From positions 1-64,000 of the forward strand of contig JASLKK010000008.1 of assembly GCA_030747595.1 (NCBI GenBank): a stretch of 64,000 nucleotides of DNA. The letters run 5' to 3'. This document shows, piece after piece, positions 18,192-29,402 of this stretch; the stretch's first letter is position 1; the number at the start of each line of letters is the position of its first letter. The notes beneath the pieces were generated by a model that worked only from the letters and a program-made list of their open reading frames with translations, was not told the DNA's origin and did not search any database. The position numbers were made by a program, and so were the translations under genes. This stretch comes from Acidimicrobiales bacterium (GTDB lineage Bacteria; Actinomycetota; Acidimicrobiia; Acidimicrobiales; MedAcidi-G1).

Positions 18192-18578
18192 GTGACACGC
18201 CCCAAGATGACCGAAGCTGAGAAGTCCGAGGTGGCTGGGGTACGCGAGTACCTCAAGGCCCTGGAACAAAATGCTCCCCGTCGGGGACGCAAGCGGACCC
18301 CGGAGAGCGTGGCCCGACAGATCGCTGCCGTGGAGGCTCAGATGGCCGAGGCCACCGTCACCAAACGCCTGGGCCTGATCCAGCAGCGCATCGACCTCGA
18401 GACCGAGCGGGAAGCGCTAGCCGCCGCCGAAACCGTCGACATGACGGCGCTCGAAGCCGAGTTCGTGCAGCACGCCGCGGCCTATGGAGGTCGCCGGGGT
18501 ATCTCCTACGGCGCCTGGCGCGAGATCGGAGTCTCGTCGGACACCCTTAAGTCAGCCGGTATCCGACGCAGTAGCTGA
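18192..18578 (+). CDS. Small conserved-looking basic/coiled protein of unknown function
   Basis: I do not recognise this 128-residue protein. The GTG start at 18192 has AAAGAGGTGG just upstream; in-frame starts as far back as 17949 would translate the promoter region. An N-terminal helical part carries the basic run R-R-G-R-K-R. The middle is rich in Ala, Glu and Arg and likely forms a coiled coil (about residues 40-85). The C-terminal 35 residues (Y-G-G-R-R-G-I-S-Y-G-A-W-R-E-I-G-V and so on) could fold as a small helix-turn-helix. It diverges from purL and shares its upstream region, so a DNA-binding or regulatory role is possible but unproven. Confidence 0.7.
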   Translation: MTRPKMTEAEKSEVAGVREYLKALEQNAPRRGRKRTPESVARQIAAVEAQMAEATVTKRLGLIQQRIDLETEREALAAAETVDMTALEAEFVQHAAAYGGRRGISYGAWREIGVSSDTLKSAGIRRSS

Positions 18579-18604
18579 AAGGCCGGCAACTCAGAGACCG
18601 GCAG

Positions 18605-18627
18605 TTGAGCAGCGGGGCGCTGCTCAA
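18605..18627. terminator. Bidirectional intrinsic terminator between purQ and the 18,192 gene
   Basis: Perfect hairpin with 10-bp arms TTGAGCAGCG / CGCTGCTCAA and a GGG loop, placed between two convergent genes. TAGGTTTT follows on the plus strand, giving a short T-run. It should end the small plus-strand gene and probably also the purA-to-purQ transcript. Confidence 0.75.
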
Positions 18628-18634
18628 TAGGTTT

Positions 18635-19297
18635 TCAGGCGGCTTCAAGCAGCGAACTGACCAGCACCGCACCGTCCGCGCTGCCCAGCAGTTCGTCACA
18701 GGCCCGCTCCGGGTGGGGCATGAGCCCGACCACATTGCGACCCTCGTTGCACACGCCGGCAATGTCGTCCACCGACCCGTTGGGATTATCCACGTAACGA
18801 AGGACGATCCGATCCTCGTCTCGCAATCGGGCCAATGTCTCGGCGTCACACGTGTAATTACCCTCAAAATGGTTGATGGGCACCAACAATTCCGACCCCA
18901 CCTCCGCCCGACGGGTCAGGGAAGAATCCGAGGACTCAACCCGCAGCACCGTGGGCTGGCACAGGAACTTCAGGCCACTGTTCTTCTGCAGCGCGCCGGG
19001 AAGCAGCCCTGCTTCGGTCAACACCTGGAAGCCGTTGCAGATGCCAACCACCGACCCACCGTCCGCGGCAAACCGAGCAATGGCGCCCATCATCGGCGAA
19101 AAGCGAGCAATGGCCCCCGGCCGCAGATAATCGCCATGAGCGAACCCACCGGGAACGATCACCGCGTCTATGCCCGTCAGGTCCTCATCGCCATGCCAAA
19201 GTAGACGACCCTCGCCGCCGAGCTTTTCCACGGCAGTAACCGCATCCATCTCACAGTTTGTGCCGGGAAAGACCACGACACCCACGGCAGTCGCCAT
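18635..19297 (-). CDS. purQ: Phosphoribosylformylglycinamidine synthase subunit PurQ (glutaminase)
   Basis: Class I glutamine amidotransferase of 220 residues supplying ammonia to PurL. The N-terminus V-V-V-F-P-G-T-N-C-E is typical of PurQ. The nucleophile elbow is V-G-I-C-N-G-F-Q and the His-Glu part of the triad is in P-H-P-E-R. The start ATG 19297 overlaps the purS stop by one base (TGATG), so translation is coupled. It is last in its unit, before a strong hairpin. Confidence 0.95.
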   Translation of the reverse strand: MATAVGVVVFPGTNCEMDAVTAVEKLGGEGRLLWHGDEDLTGIDAVIVPGGFAHGDYLRPGAIARFSPMMGAIARFAADGGSVVGICNGFQVLTEAGLLPGALQKNSGLKFLCQPTVLRVESSDSSLTRRAEVGSELLVPINHFEGNYTCDAETLARLRDEDRIVLRYVDNPNGSVDDIAGVCNEGRNVVGLMPHPERACDELLGSADGAVLVSSLLEAA

Positions 19298-19572
19298 CAG
19301 GCATCCTCTCCGGTCGGGCCACCGGCCGGGGTCACCATCACCGTGGCGTCCTCGATGACCGGGTTGGTCAGGAACGAGGCACACAGGTCCTCGGACCGGC
19401 GCGTCGCCTCAGCCTCGTCGGTCGCCTCGATGGCGAACCGGACCGTCTTGCCCACCGTCACGTCGGCTACACCGTCGTAGCCAAGGGCGGGAAGAGCACG
19501 CTCGATCGTCGCTCCGGCCGGATCGGCAATGCCGCCCCGCAACCTGACGTCCACCATCACGTCGAACTTCAT
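19297..19572 (-). CDS. purS: Phosphoribosylformylglycinamidine synthase subunit PurS
   Basis: A 91-residue PurS that bridges PurL and PurQ and helps channel ammonia. Typical features are the N-terminal V-M-V-D-V-R-L-R-G-G-I-A-D-P-A-G and the repeated beta-alpha pattern. ATG 19572 is preceded by AGAGGAG. A much longer frame continues upstream but is not family-like. A separate PurS fits the small PurL in the next unit. Confidence 0.93.
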   Translation of the reverse strand: MKFDVMVDVRLRGGIADPAGATIERALPALGYDGVADVTVGKTVRFAIEATDEAEATRRSEDLCASFLTNPVIEDATVMVTPAGGPTGEDA

Positions 19573-19609
19573 CGTCGTCTCCTCTCGGGATGCACTCTCA
19601 TCAGACCGG

Positions 19610-20533
19610 TCAGCTACCCACGCCAGGCCAGTCGACGAACGACCGGCCAGTGATCCGCTCGTAGGCCTCCACGTAACGCGACGAGGTGGCCGAGATGACC
19701 TCGTCGGGCAGCAGTGGCGGTGGCGGCTGTTTGTCCCAGTCCAGACCATCGAGGTGGTCGCGGACGGGCTGCTTGTCAAACGACGGTGGCGTGGCGCCCG
19801 GCTTCCAGGCCTCGGCGGACCAGAACCGGGACGAATCCGGAGTGAGGACCTCGTCAGCCAGCACCAGACGACCGTCAACCATGCCGAACTCGAACTTGGT
19901 GTCGGCGATGATCAGGCCCCGTTCCGCGGCCCACTCGGCGCCCCGTAAATAACAGGTGATCGACGCCTCACGGGCTGCTTCGGCCACCTCAGTACCCACC
20001 AGGTCGACGGACTCAGCGTACGAGATGTTGACGTCATGGCCCTCGTCAGCCTTGGTCGACGGCGTGAACACCGGTTCGGGAAGGCGGCTGGCCTCCAGTA
20101 GGTCGTCAGGCATCAGGGTGCCGTGCATGGTTCCCGAGGCTCGGTACTCCTTCCACGCCGAACCGGTGATGTAGCCCCGGACTATGCACTCGATGGGCAG
20201 CATCTCAGCCCGATGGCAAAGCATCGTCCGCCCGGCCAGTTCTGCGAGAACCTCCGGTGGCGCACCGTCTGGCTGACCGACGCTCAGGATCTGGTCAAGG
20301 TCCGCTGTGTCCGTCGAGATGAGATGGCCGTCAACAAGGCCGGCAAACTGCTCGAACCAGAAGGCGGTCATGGCGGTGAGCACCCGACCCTTGTTGGCAA
20401 TGGGCTCAGCCATCACCACGTCGAAGGCCGAGATTCGGTCCGAGGTGACCATCAACAGGCGGTCGTCACCGGCGTCATAGACGTCCCGCACCTTCCCCGA
20501 GTGCAGGTGGGGCAGCGGAATCTGTGGACTCAT
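19610..20533 (-). CDS. purC: SAICAR synthetase
   Basis: ATP-dependent joining of aspartate to CAIR. At 307 residues it is the longer bacterial/yeast-like form. Visible blocks are the N-terminal S-G-K-V-R-D-V-Y-D, the adjoining T-S-D-R-I-S-A-F-D-V, and I-I-A-D-T-K-F-E-F-G near residue 205. The ATG at 20533 is 14 bases after the purB stop. Confidence 0.96.
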   Translation of the reverse strand: MSPQIPLPHLHSGKVRDVYDAGDDRLLMVTSDRISAFDVVMAEPIANKGRVLTAMTAFWFEQFAGLVDGHLISTDTADLDQILSVGQPDGAPPEVLAELAGRTMLCHRAEMLPIECIVRGYITGSAWKEYRASGTMHGTLMPDDLLEASRLPEPVFTPSTKADEGHDVNISYAESVDLVGTEVAEAAREASITCYLRGAEWAAERGLIIADTKFEFGMVDGRLVLADEVLTPDSSRFWSAEAWKPGATPPSFDKQPVRDHLDGLDWDKQPPPPLLPDEVISATSSRYVEAYERITGRSFVDWPGVGS

Positions 20534-20547
20534 GTCTCTCCGGGTGT

Positions 20548-21963
20548 TTACAGGATCGGTTCCGGATCGTAGGCCGCGGCATGCGGATGGGCGGCCACCA
20601 CCTCGGCGACCCGTTCGATCACCACCGCGACCTGGGCCGAGGCGTTTCCGACGAAGGCCGACGGATCATCCAACAAGGCTTCCAGCGCGGCACGATCCAG
20701 GGGCAGGCGATCATCGGCAGCCAGTCGATCCAGGAGGTCGGTCTCCGACACCCCCTCCTCACGGCGGGCCAGGGCTGAACCTACGGCATGGGCCTTGATG
20801 ACATCGTGGGCTTCTTCCCGACCCATGCCGGCCTGCACTGCTGCAACCAGCACCCGGGTGGTGGCCAGAAACGGCAGGTACTGCCGGAGCTCGCGTTCGA
20901 CGACTGCCGGATAGGCACCGAACTCATCGAGCACGGTGAGGAAGGTCTGGAACAGGCCATCGGCAGCAAGGAAGGCGTCGGGGAGGGCGATGCGACGCAC
21001 CACCGAGCAACTCACGTCGCCCTCGTTCCACTGGTCTCCAACTAGCCCGCCGACCATGGCCAAGTGGCCTCGCAGGACCACAGCCAGGCCGCCGACCCGT
21101 TCGCACGACCGGGCGTTCATCTTGTGGGGCATGGCCGACGAGCCGACCTGCCCGGGGCGAAAGCCCTCAGTGGCCAACTCGTTGCCGGCCATGAGCCGGA
21201 CGGTGCGAGCTAGGTTCGCCGGCCCACCGGATGCCTGAACGAGGGCCGACACCACGTCAAAGTCCAACGACCGCGGGTACACCTGCCCCACAGAGTCCAG
21301 TACCCGGTCGAAGCCGAGGTGCCCGGCCACCAGCGACTCGAGGTGGTCCAACTTTGAGGCATCACCGTCGAACAGGTCGAGCTGGTCCTGCTGGGTGCCG
21401 ACCGGACCCTTGAGGCCTCGCAGCGGGTAGCCGGACAGCAGGTCGGTCACCCGACGAAGGGAGACCAGCAGCTCCTCGGCTGCCGTAGCGAACCGCTTGC
21501 CCAGCGTGGTGGCCTGAGCGGCCACGTTGTGACTACGACCGACCATGACAAGCCCGTCGTGCTCGGCGGCCAGACGAGCTAGACGAGCCAGAGCGGCCAC
21601 CATCCGGTCGCGCACCACCTCGAGGCTGCGACGCACCTGGAGTTGCTCGACGTTCTCGGTGAGGTCACGCGACGTCATGCCCTTATGGATGTGCTCGTGG
21701 CCAGCCAGCGCGCAGAACTCCTCTATGCGGGCCTTGACATCGTGACGGGTCACCCGTTCACGATTACGGATCGAGTCCAAGTCGACCTGGTCGACCACCG
21801 CCCGGTGATCGTCGACCACGGTATCGCCGATGGCCACGCCGAGTTCCTGCTGCGCTTCCAGCACGGCGATCCAGAGTTCACGCTCCATGACCACCTTGGC
21901 TTCTGGCGTCCAGAGGTCGACCATCGGTCGGCTGGCGTAGCGGGAGGCGAGGACGTTTTCCAT
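20548..21963 (-). CDS. purB: Adenylosuccinate lyase
   Basis: Acts twice in purine synthesis, releasing fumarate from SAICAR and from adenylosuccinate. The 471-residue protein has the superfamily signature [11 protein letters not shown] with the mobile-loop serine, and the T-S-R-D-L-T-E-N block with the substrate-binding residues. I chose ATG 21963. The frame continues upstream through purE, and that part is not family-like. It starts 38 bases after the purE stop. Confidence 0.95.
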   Translation of the reverse strand: MENVLASRYASRPMVDLWTPEAKVVMERELWIAVLEAQQELGVAIGDTVVDDHRAVVDQVDLDSIRNRERVTRHDVKARIEEFCALAGHEHIHKGMTSRDLTENVEQLQVRRSLEVVRDRMVAALARLARLAAEHDGLVMVGRSHNVAAQATTLGKRFATAAEELLVSLRRVTDLLSGYPLRGLKGPVGTQQDQLDLFDGDASKLDHLESLVAGHLGFDRVLDSVGQVYPRSLDFDVVSALVQASGGPANLARTVRLMAGNELATEGFRPGQVGSSAMPHKMNARSCERVGGLAVVLRGHLAMVGGLVGDQWNEGDVSCSVVRRIALPDAFLAADGLFQTFLTVLDEFGAYPAVVERELRQYLPFLATTRVLVAAVQAGMGREEAHDVIKAHAVGSALARREEGVSETDLLDRLAADDRLPLDRAALEALLDDPSAFVGNASAQVAVVIERVAEVVAAHPHAAAYDPEPIL

Positions 21964-22001
21964 AAGCGGCAGGTACGGAGTTCGGCGGTTGACGGGTCCG
22001 A

Positions 22002-22457
22002 CTACTTCGGGACCATCTCGGCGCGGTGCGCCTCGAGTTCGGCCACCAGTCCCGGATCGGAGATTCCCAGCATCTGGACGACCAGGAGGGCAGCGTTCAT
22101 TGCGCCGTCGACTGCCACGGTGGCCACCGGGATTCCCTTCGGCATCTGGACGGTGGCCAGCAACGAATCCCATCCGTTGATGGCGCCGCCGGAAAGGGGC
22201 ACGCCGATCACCGGAAGCGTGGTCTGGGCCGCAACCGCTCCGGCTAGGTGAGCTGCCATGCCAGCTCCGCAGATAATGGCCTGGTACCCGGCCTCGCGGG
22301 CACCCGACACGAACTCGGAGACCAGCGTCGGGCTTCGGTGGGCCGACATGACCCGAACGTCGGCGTCGATCCCATACCGCTCGAGGGTCACCGCGGCGGG
22401 CCCCATCTTGTCGCCGTCGTTCGGCGAACCCATCAGCACCGCCACTCGGTAACCCAT
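22002..22457 (-). CDS. purE: N5-carboxyaminoimidazole ribonucleotide mutase
   Basis: Moves the carboxyl group of N5-CAIR to C4 to give CAIR. The 151-residue protein has the N-terminal L-M-G-S-P-N-D block, S-A-H-R-S-P with the catalytic His, and [13 protein letters not shown] lies eight bases before ATG 22457. Class I PurE normally needs PurK to make N5-CAIR, and purK is not in the window. Confidence 0.95.
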   Translation of the reverse strand: MGYRVAVLMGSPNDGDKMGPAAVTLERYGIDADVRVMSAHRSPTLVSEFVSGAREAGYQAIICGAGMAAHLAGAVAAQTTLPVIGVPLSGGAINGWDSLLATVQMPKGIPVATVAVDGAMNAALLVVQMLGISDPGLVAELEAHRAEMVPK

Positions 22458-22524
22458 CCTTATGCTCCTGTTCTCCGGACCCACATCAGGTCCCGTTCTA
22501 GTTCCGGATTGATTCTGACCGAGA

Positions 22525-23751
22525 TCAGCCGGCCGGATCCGCCGCAATGTCGGTGCGGTATTGCATACCGGGCCACGAGATCATCGACACCGCCTCGTAG
22601 GCACGTCGGCGAGCTTCGCTGACTGTCGGCCCCTGACCGGTAACGGTCAACACTCGTCCTCCAGTCGTGACCAAGCATCCGTCTCGCTCACCCACTCCGG
22701 CAGCGAACACGCTCACCCCGTCGATCGCCGAGGCGTCGGCCAGACCCTGGATCTGGTCGCCGGTGCGCGGTGCGGTCGGATAGTTCTCGGACGCGCAGAC
22801 CACGGTAACCGCCGCTCCGTCATCGAACGTCGGTCGGTCGGCCCGTCCGGCCAGGTCACCGGCCGCCGCTGCGGCCAGTAGGACACCGAGGTCGCTGGTG
22901 AGTCGGGGTAACACCACCTGGGTCTCCGGATCACCGAATCGCACGTTGTACTCGAGCACCCGGGGTCCGGTCGGGGTGTACATCAACCCGCAGTACAGGA
23001 CGCCCCGGTAGTCGATCCCCCGTGCCCGCAGGGCAGCCAAGGTAGGTCGCACCGCAGTGTCCATGAGATCGTTGACGGCCGCACTGGTGGCCAACGGGAC
23101 CGGCGAATAAGCACCCATCCCCCCGGTGTTCGGGCCGGCGTCGCCGTCACCTAGTCGCTTGAAATCCTGAGCGGGAGCTAGGGCCACAGCGTCATGTCCG
23201 TCGCAGATAGCCAGCACTGAGAGTTCGGGCCCAGTCAGGCCCTCCTCAATGACCAACGTACGGCCGGCGTCGCCGAAGGCATCCCCGGAGAGGTATGACC
23301 GCACGGCATCTACAGCCTCGGCGTGATCGGTGGTTACCACCACGCCCTTGCCGGCCGCCAAGCCGTCGGTCTTAACCACGAAGAGATCGTCCATGGTGTC
23401 CAGGAAAGCCAGGGCGGCGGCCTCATCGGAGAACGTCCCGTGAGCCGCGGTCGACACGCCAGCCTCGACCAAGACCTCCTTCATCCACGCCTTGGAGCCC
23501 TCCAGACGGGCACCGTCAGCGCCCGGCCCAAAGACCAGCTGGCCGGCGCCCCGCAGGCGGTCGGCCAGCCCGGCGACCAGTGGCGCCTCGGGGCCGATCA
23601 CGAAGAGGTCGGCGTCGATTTCGCTGGGCGGCATGTCCACCGACCCGGGGATGCCCGGGTTGCCGGGAGCCACCACCACGTCATGGTGATGGCCTAGTAC
23701 GTGGGCCAGCGCGTGTTCCCGCCCTCCGGAACCGACCACACAAACCCTCAT
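22525..23751 (-). CDS. purD: Phosphoribosylamine-glycine ligase
   Basis: ATP-grasp enzyme joining glycine to phosphoribosylamine. The 408-residue protein begins V-V-G-S-G-G-R-E-H-A-L, the usual PurD start, and carries the ATP-grasp D-G-L-A-A-G-K-G-V block. It also has G-G-M-G-A-Y-S-P and L-E-Y-N-V-R-F-G-D-P. GGAGG precedes ATG 23751. The gene lies 28 bases after purA and 67 bases before purE. Confidence 0.96.
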   Translation of the reverse strand: MRVCVVGSGGREHALAHVLGHHHDVVVAPGNPGIPGSVDMPPSEIDADLFVIGPEAPLVAGLADRLRGAGQLVFGPGADGARLEGSKAWMKEVLVEAGVSTAAHGTFSDEAAALAFLDTMDDLFVVKTDGLAAGKGVVVTTDHAEAVDAVRSYLSGDAFGDAGRTLVIEEGLTGPELSVLAICDGHDAVALAPAQDFKRLGDGDAGPNTGGMGAYSPVPLATSAAVNDLMDTAVRPTLAALRARGIDYRGVLYCGLMYTPTGPRVLEYNVRFGDPETQVVLPRLTSDLGVLLAAAAAGDLAGRADRPTFDDGAAVTVVCASENYPTAPRTGDQIQGLADASAIDGVSVFAAGVGERDGCLVTTGGRVLTVTGQGPTVSEARRRAYEAVSMISWPGMQYRTDIAADPAG

Positions 23752-23779
23752 GCGTCCCTCCACCCCGCGGCCGGCCGGC

Positions 23780-25084
<1,305 letters not shown>

Positions 25085-25162
25085 TTACGGATCGAGCCTA
25101 CCGCCCTCATGAACGCCCAGTTCCGTCGGTTTAGTCGCCGATCGGGACCATTTCGGGGGTTA

Positions 25163-25187
25163 ATCCTGCGCGTTCGCCGCGCAGGAT
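25163..25187. terminator. Strong hairpin after the dnaK operon
   Basis: Perfect 10-bp arms ATCCTGCGCG / CGCGCAGGAT with a 5-base loop, in the 283-base space between hspR and purA. No clear T-run follows on either strand. On position it most likely ends the dnaK-grpE-dnaJ-hspR transcript, though it could also lie in the purA leader. Apart from this and the purA promoter I see nothing in 25,061-25,343. Confidence 0.6.
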
Positions 25188-25343
25188 CCAAAGTCTCCCC
25201 AGCCCCCTGTGGACAACCCCCACCCACCAGTGGAGACAAGGGCTCTGCTGTGGACTGGGACGCGTTCTCGTTGCCTCCAGATGGCCAAAATACAGCGTTA
25301 TGAAGGCCTGGATCCACTTCGAGAACCGGTGGGAAACCGCAGG

Positions 25344-25736
25344 TCAGCGGGTCCGGCGGCCCCGGTAGATGGTGACGCTCTGATCCACCGGGACGAGGTC
25401 GCGGCGGTACTGGCGGTGCACGTTGGCGACCGCCTGATCACCCTCCAATCGCGTGGTGGCCAACTCGGCCTCGAGACGAGCCACTTCGGCTTCGAGGGCC
25501 AGCACCCGCTTTACCCCGGCGAGGTTCAGGCCCTCCTCGGTGAGCTGGGCGATCCGCAGCAGCATGACGATGTCAGTCTCGCTGTACCGACGGTTGCCCC
25601 CGGTTGTGCGGGCCGGGTCTACCAGGCCACGGCGCTCGTAGATCCGAAGGGTCTGGGGATGCATGCCGGCTAGCTCGGCGGCCACCGAGATGACGTAGAC
25701 GGCCTGATCGGGTCCGGGGCGGGGCAGGGGGCTCAT
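25344..25736 (-). CDS. hspR: HspR, MerR-family heat-shock repressor
   Basis: A 130-residue MerR-type regulator. The helix-turn-helix region is V-I-S-V-A-A-E-L-A-G-M-H-P-Q-T-L-R, followed by Y-E-R-R-G-L-V-D-P-A-R-T, the classic HspR pattern. A helical C-terminus follows. In actinobacteria HspR represses the dnaK operon with DnaK as co-repressor, and being last in that operon fits this feedback. The start overlaps the dnaJ stop by four bases. Confidence 0.93.
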   Translation of the reverse strand: MSPLPRPGPDQAVYVISVAAELAGMHPQTLRIYERRGLVDPARTTGGNRRYSETDIVMLLRIAQLTEEGLNLAGVKRVLALEAEVARLEAELATTRLEGDQAVANVHRQYRRDLVPVDQSVTIYRGRRTR

Positions 25737-26902
25737 GGGGTCTCACCGTTGAGTCTGTCAGGCGACGGATCTTCATGTTTTTGAGGTTCCTGTTCCTGGG
25801 GTTCCTTCGGATTCCTCCGGGCAGCCATCGCCTCGGCCAGGACCTCGACAGCTTCAATCTCCGCCTCGGTGGGATCGGTGAGCACGTCAACCTCGACGCT
25901 GACCAGCAGATCACCGGTCCCTCCCTTCTCCGGGACACCACGCTTCTTTACCCTGAAGGTTTGGCCACTGCGGGTCCCGGCCGGCACCTTGAGCGTCACC
26001 GTGCCACCGTCCAGGAGGGGCACCTCAATCTCGGAACCCAGAACCGCCTGGGGGTAGGTCACCGGAACAGACACCGTGAGGTGTCGCCCTCGCCGACCGA
26101 ACCGGATATCGGGTTCGACGGCCACCACGATGAACAGGTCGCCATCGGGTCCGCCTCGACCCGGCTCGCCGCGCCTCTTCAGGCGAATGCGTTGTCCCTC
26201 GTCGACGCCGGCGGGGATCCGGACCTTGACCTCCCGGGGGCGTCGCTCGACCCCACTCGCTTGGCACGACCCACACGGGTCGTCGATCTGGCTACCCCGA
26301 CCACCGCATTGGCCACAGGGCCGGCTGAACGAGAACGGGCCCTGATCCTCGGCCTGGACGCCGCGGCCGCGACAGGCCCCACAGGCCGTCGGCCGGGTTC
26401 CTGGGCGGGCGCCGCTTCCCGAACAGGTGCTGCAAACCGTGTCGCTGACCAAATGAACCGAGGTGGTGACGCCATTGACCGCTTCGGTAAACGAAAGAGT
26501 GAGGCGGGTCTCGAGGTCGGCGCCGCGCTGGCCCCGGCCGCTACCTCGGCCACCGTTGAACGCGCCACCGAACAGGTCGCCCAGGTCAAATCCGCCCATG
26601 CCACCAGTACCTGGGAATCCACCCCCCATGCCTCCGCCCGGGCCGGGGCCGAATCCACCCATGGGACCCATCTGCCGGATCTGGTCGTACTCGGCCCGGC
26701 GAGACTCGTCGCCCACAACGTCGTAGGCGGCCGAGACCTCCTTGAACCGGGCCTCTGAGGTCGCGTCACCCGGATTGGCGTCGGGGTGCAACTGGCGGGC
26801 CAATTTCCGGTAGGCCTTGGTGATCTCCTTGGCCGACGCCTCCTTCGAGACGCCTAGCGAGGCGTAGAAGTCCTTCTCGAACCACTCGCGCTGGGCGGTC
26901 AT
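25733..26902 (-). CDS. dnaJ: Chaperone DnaJ
   Basis: Hsp40 co-chaperone of 389 residues that delivers substrates to DnaK and stimulates its ATPase. It has an N-terminal J domain with the H-P-D motif, a Gly/Phe-rich linker, and four zinc-finger repeats (C-S-T-C-S-G-S-G, C-G-A-C-R-G-R-G, C-G-Q-C-G-G-R-G, C-G-S-C-Q-A-S-G). Two beta-barrel substrate domains follow. GAGGAG lies nine bases before ATG 26902. Confidence 0.95.
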   Translation of the reverse strand: MTAQREWFEKDFYASLGVSKEASAKEITKAYRKLARQLHPDANPGDATSEARFKEVSAAYDVVGDESRRAEYDQIRQMGPMGGFGPGPGGGMGGGFPGTGGMGGFDLGDLFGGAFNGGRGSGRGQRGADLETRLTLSFTEAVNGVTTSVHLVSDTVCSTCSGSGARPGTRPTACGACRGRGVQAEDQGPFSFSRPCGQCGGRGSQIDDPCGSCQASGVERRPREVKVRIPAGVDEGQRIRLKRRGEPGRGGPDGDLFIVVAVEPDIRFGRRGRHLTVSVPVTYPQAVLGSEIEVPLLDGGTVTLKVPAGTRSGQTFRVKKRGVPEKGGTGDLLVSVEVDVLTDPTEAEIEAVEVLAEAMAARRNPKEPQEQEPQKHEDPSPDRLNGETP

Positions 26903-26940
26903 CGGGTGGGCTCCTCGTCCGGTTCGGTTCGGATCGCGGC

Positions 26941-27582
26941 TCAGCCGCGCACGCGGACCATGGCCGGGCGCAGCACGCGTCCTTCCCACGCATAGCCGCG
27001 CCGCAGGACCTCGATGACTACCTGTCCGGCATCATCTCCATCGGCGGCCGGCTCGTGGAGCACGGCATCGTGTCGGTTGGGGTCGAACGGCTCATCGACC
27101 GGATCGAGCACTTCGAGTCCGACAGGCTCCAAGGCCTGGACCAGCGACGCCCGGATGGGGGCCACATCGTCAGCGCCGTGTTCAAGGGCCAGATCGCAGG
27201 CGTCGAACACGACCAGAAGCTTCTCGGCCAGATCACCACGGGCCCGACCACCCACCTCGGTGGTGCGACGGTCGGCCTGCTTTCGGTAGTTGGCGAACTC
27301 GGCTGTCACCCGTTGGAGGTCCGACAGGTACCCGTCCCGCTCAGCTTCCAGAACAGCCATCAATTCTAGAACCGGGTCACCGGTCCCCTCGGCCTCGTCC
27401 ACCGGTAGACCCTCAACCGGGATCTCATCGGAAGCTGTCGAATCGACGGTGTTGTCGACCTCTCCGGTCGGCGGAGCGTCGGACACTGACCCGGAGATCT
27501 CTGTCGAAGGGTCTGTGGACGGGAATCCGTCGTGCACGTCATCGGGTGACTGGCTTTCCGAGGACGCGCCGTCACCGCTCAT
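26941..27582 (-). CDS. grpE: Nucleotide exchange factor GrpE
   Basis: A 213-residue GrpE. The first ~70 residues are acidic and probably disordered. The long dimerising helix follows, with [15 protein letters not shown] near residue 90, and a C-terminal beta domain ends P-A-M-V-R-V. The start overlaps the dnaK stop by four bases. It speeds ADP release from DnaK. Confidence 0.94.
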   Translation of the reverse strand: MSGDGASSESQSPDDVHDGFPSTDPSTEISGSVSDAPPTGEVDNTVDSTASDEIPVEGLPVDEAEGTGDPVLELMAVLEAERDGYLSDLQRVTAEFANYRKQADRRTTEVGGRARGDLAEKLLVVFDACDLALEHGADDVAPIRASLVQALEPVGLEVLDPVDEPFDPNRHDAVLHEPAADGDDAGQVVIEVLRRGYAWEGRVLRPAMVRVRG

Positions 27583-29402
27583 GACTCGTCGACGATCTCC
27601 GCGTCAACCACGTCGTCGTCGGATCCGTCGGCAGACCCGCTCGCGCCGGCCGCATCCGAATCGGCCTGGGCGGCCTCGTACAGCCGCTGACCGAACTCCT
27701 GACTAGCGGCCATGAGCGCTTCGGTGGCCGAGCCGATGGCCTCGACGTCGTCCTCGCCCAAGGCCTTCTTCAGACCCTCGAGCTTCTCAGTGACGTTGGT
27801 GGTCTCATCCTCGGTGAGCTGGTCGCCCTGGTCGGCCAGCAACTTGTCGGTCTGGTACACGAGGTTGTCGGCGTTATTGCGAACCTCAGCCTCTGCCTTG
27901 CGCTTCTGATCCTCATCAGCATGGGACTCCGCATCGCGCACCATCTGATCGATGACGTCCTTGTCCAACGACGACTGACCGGTGATGGTCATGGACTGCT
28001 CGTTGTCGGTCGCTCGGTCCTTGGCCGACACGTGAACAATGCCGTTGGCGTCGATGTCGAAGGTGACCTCGATCTGGGGGGTTCCCCGGGGGGCGGGCGG
28101 CAGGTCGACCAGCTGGAACTTGCCCAGCGTCTTGTTGAACTGTGACATCTCGCGTTCGCCCTGCAGCACGTGGATCTCGACGGACGGCTGGCCGTCCTCG
28201 GCGGTGGTGAAGACCTCGGACCGCTGAATCGGAATAGTGGTGTTGCGCTCGATGAGCCGGGTCATGACGCCGCCCTTGGTTTCAATGCCCAATGACAGCG
28301 GGGTCACGTCGAGCAGGAGCACGTCCTTGACTTCGCCGACCAGCACACCGGCCTGGACCGCGGCGCCGATGGCCACGACCTCGTCCGGGTTGACGTTCTT
28401 AGACGGGTCGCGACCGGCAATCTCCTTAGCCAGATCGACCACCGCGGGCATCCGGGTAGAGCCGCCGACCAGAATCACGTGGTCGACCTCGCCCTTGGAG
28501 AGACCGGCGTCCTTCACGGCCTGCTCGAACGGCGACCGGCAACGGGCCAGCAGGTCAGCGGTGAGCTCTTGGAACTTGGCCCGGGTGAGCGTGTAGTCGA
28601 GGTGCAACGGCCCGGAGTCGGTAGCCGTCACGAACGGCAGGTTGATCTGCGTCTGCTGAACCTGGGACAACTCGATCTTGGCCTTCTCGGCGGCCTCCTT
28701 GAGGCGCTGGGCGGCCATGGCATCAGCACCCAGGTCGACACCGTGATCATTGCGAAACGAGGTGACGAGCCACTCGATGACCGCGTCGTCCCAGTCGTCG
28801 CCGCCGAGGCTGGTGTCGCCGTGGGTGGCCTTCACCTCAAAGACACCGTCACCGATTTCGAGCACCGACACGTCGAACGTGCCGCCGCCGAGGTCGAAGA
28901 CGAGAATCGTCTGCTCGGAGTCATCCTTGTCGAGGCCGTAGGCCAGTGCAGCGGCCGTGGGCTCGTTGATGATCCGCAGCACCTCGAGGCCGGCGATCTG
29001 GCCCGCCTCCTTGGTAGCGGTGCGCTGGGCATCGTCGAAATAGGCGGGCACCGTGATGACAGCCTGGTCGACGGTGGTCCCGAGGTAGGCCTCGGCGTCA
29101 CGCTTGAGCTTCTGGAGCGTGCGGGCCGAGATCTCCTGAGCGGTGTAGTCCTTGTCGTCGATGTTCTCGGTCCAACTGGTGCCCATCTGGCGCTTGACAG
29201 ACCGGATGGTGCGCCCCGGGTTGGTGATGGCCTGTCGCTTGGCCACCTCGCCGACGAGGACCTCGCCGTCCTTGGCGAACGCAACCACCGACGGAGTCGT
29301 ACGCGAGCCCTCGGCGTTAGCGATGACGACGGGGTCGCCGCCCTCGAGGACGCTGACGACCGAGTTGGTGGTTCCGAGGTCGATTCCCACGGCCTTACCC
29401 AT
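27579..29402 (-). CDS. dnaK: Chaperone DnaK (Hsp70)
   Basis: A 607-residue Hsp70. The nucleotide-binding domain shows G-I-D-L-G-T-T-N-S at the N-terminus, [12 protein letters not shown] and [10 protein letters not shown]. The substrate-binding domain and helical lid follow, and the tail is acidic. AGGAG stands before ATG 29402. It is first in the dnaK-grpE-dnaJ-hspR operon. A 385-codon frame on the opposite strand (28,479-29,636) is a codon-bias shadow. Confidence 0.98.
   Translation of the reverse strand: MGKAVGIDLGTTNSVVSVLEGGDPVVIANAEGSRTTPSVVAFAKDGEVLVGEVAKRQAITNPGRTIRSVKRQMGTSWTENIDDKDYTAQEISARTLQKLKRDAEAYLGTTVDQAVITVPAYFDDAQRTATKEAGQIAGLEVLRIINEPTAAALAYGLDKDDSEQTILVFDLGGGTFDVSVLEIGDGVFEVKATHGDTSLGGDDWDDAVIEWLVTSFRNDHGVDLGADAMAAQRLKEAAEKAKIELSQVQQTQINLPFVTATDSGPLHLDYTLTRAKFQELTADLLARCRSPFEQAVKDAGLSKGEVDHVILVGGSTRMPAVVDLAKEIAGRDPSKNVNPDEVVAIGAAVQAGVLVGEVKDVLLLDVTPLSLGIETKGGVMTRLIERNTTIPIQRSEVFTTAEDGQPSVEIHVLQGEREMSQFNKTLGKFQLVDLPPAPRGTPQIEVTFDIDANGIVHVSAKDRATDNEQSMTITGQSSLDKDVIDQMVRDAESHADEDQKRKAEAEVRNNADNLVYQTDKLLADQGDQLTEDETTNVTEKLEGLKKALGEDDVEAIGSATEALMAASQEFGQRLYEAAQADSDAAGASGSADGSDDDVVDAEIVDES

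Noticed and set aside
25299-25367. A 22-codon ATG frame between purA and hspR as a leader peptide.
   Set aside because: It has no ribosome site, lies on the wrong strand for both neighbouring genes and has no regulatory pattern.
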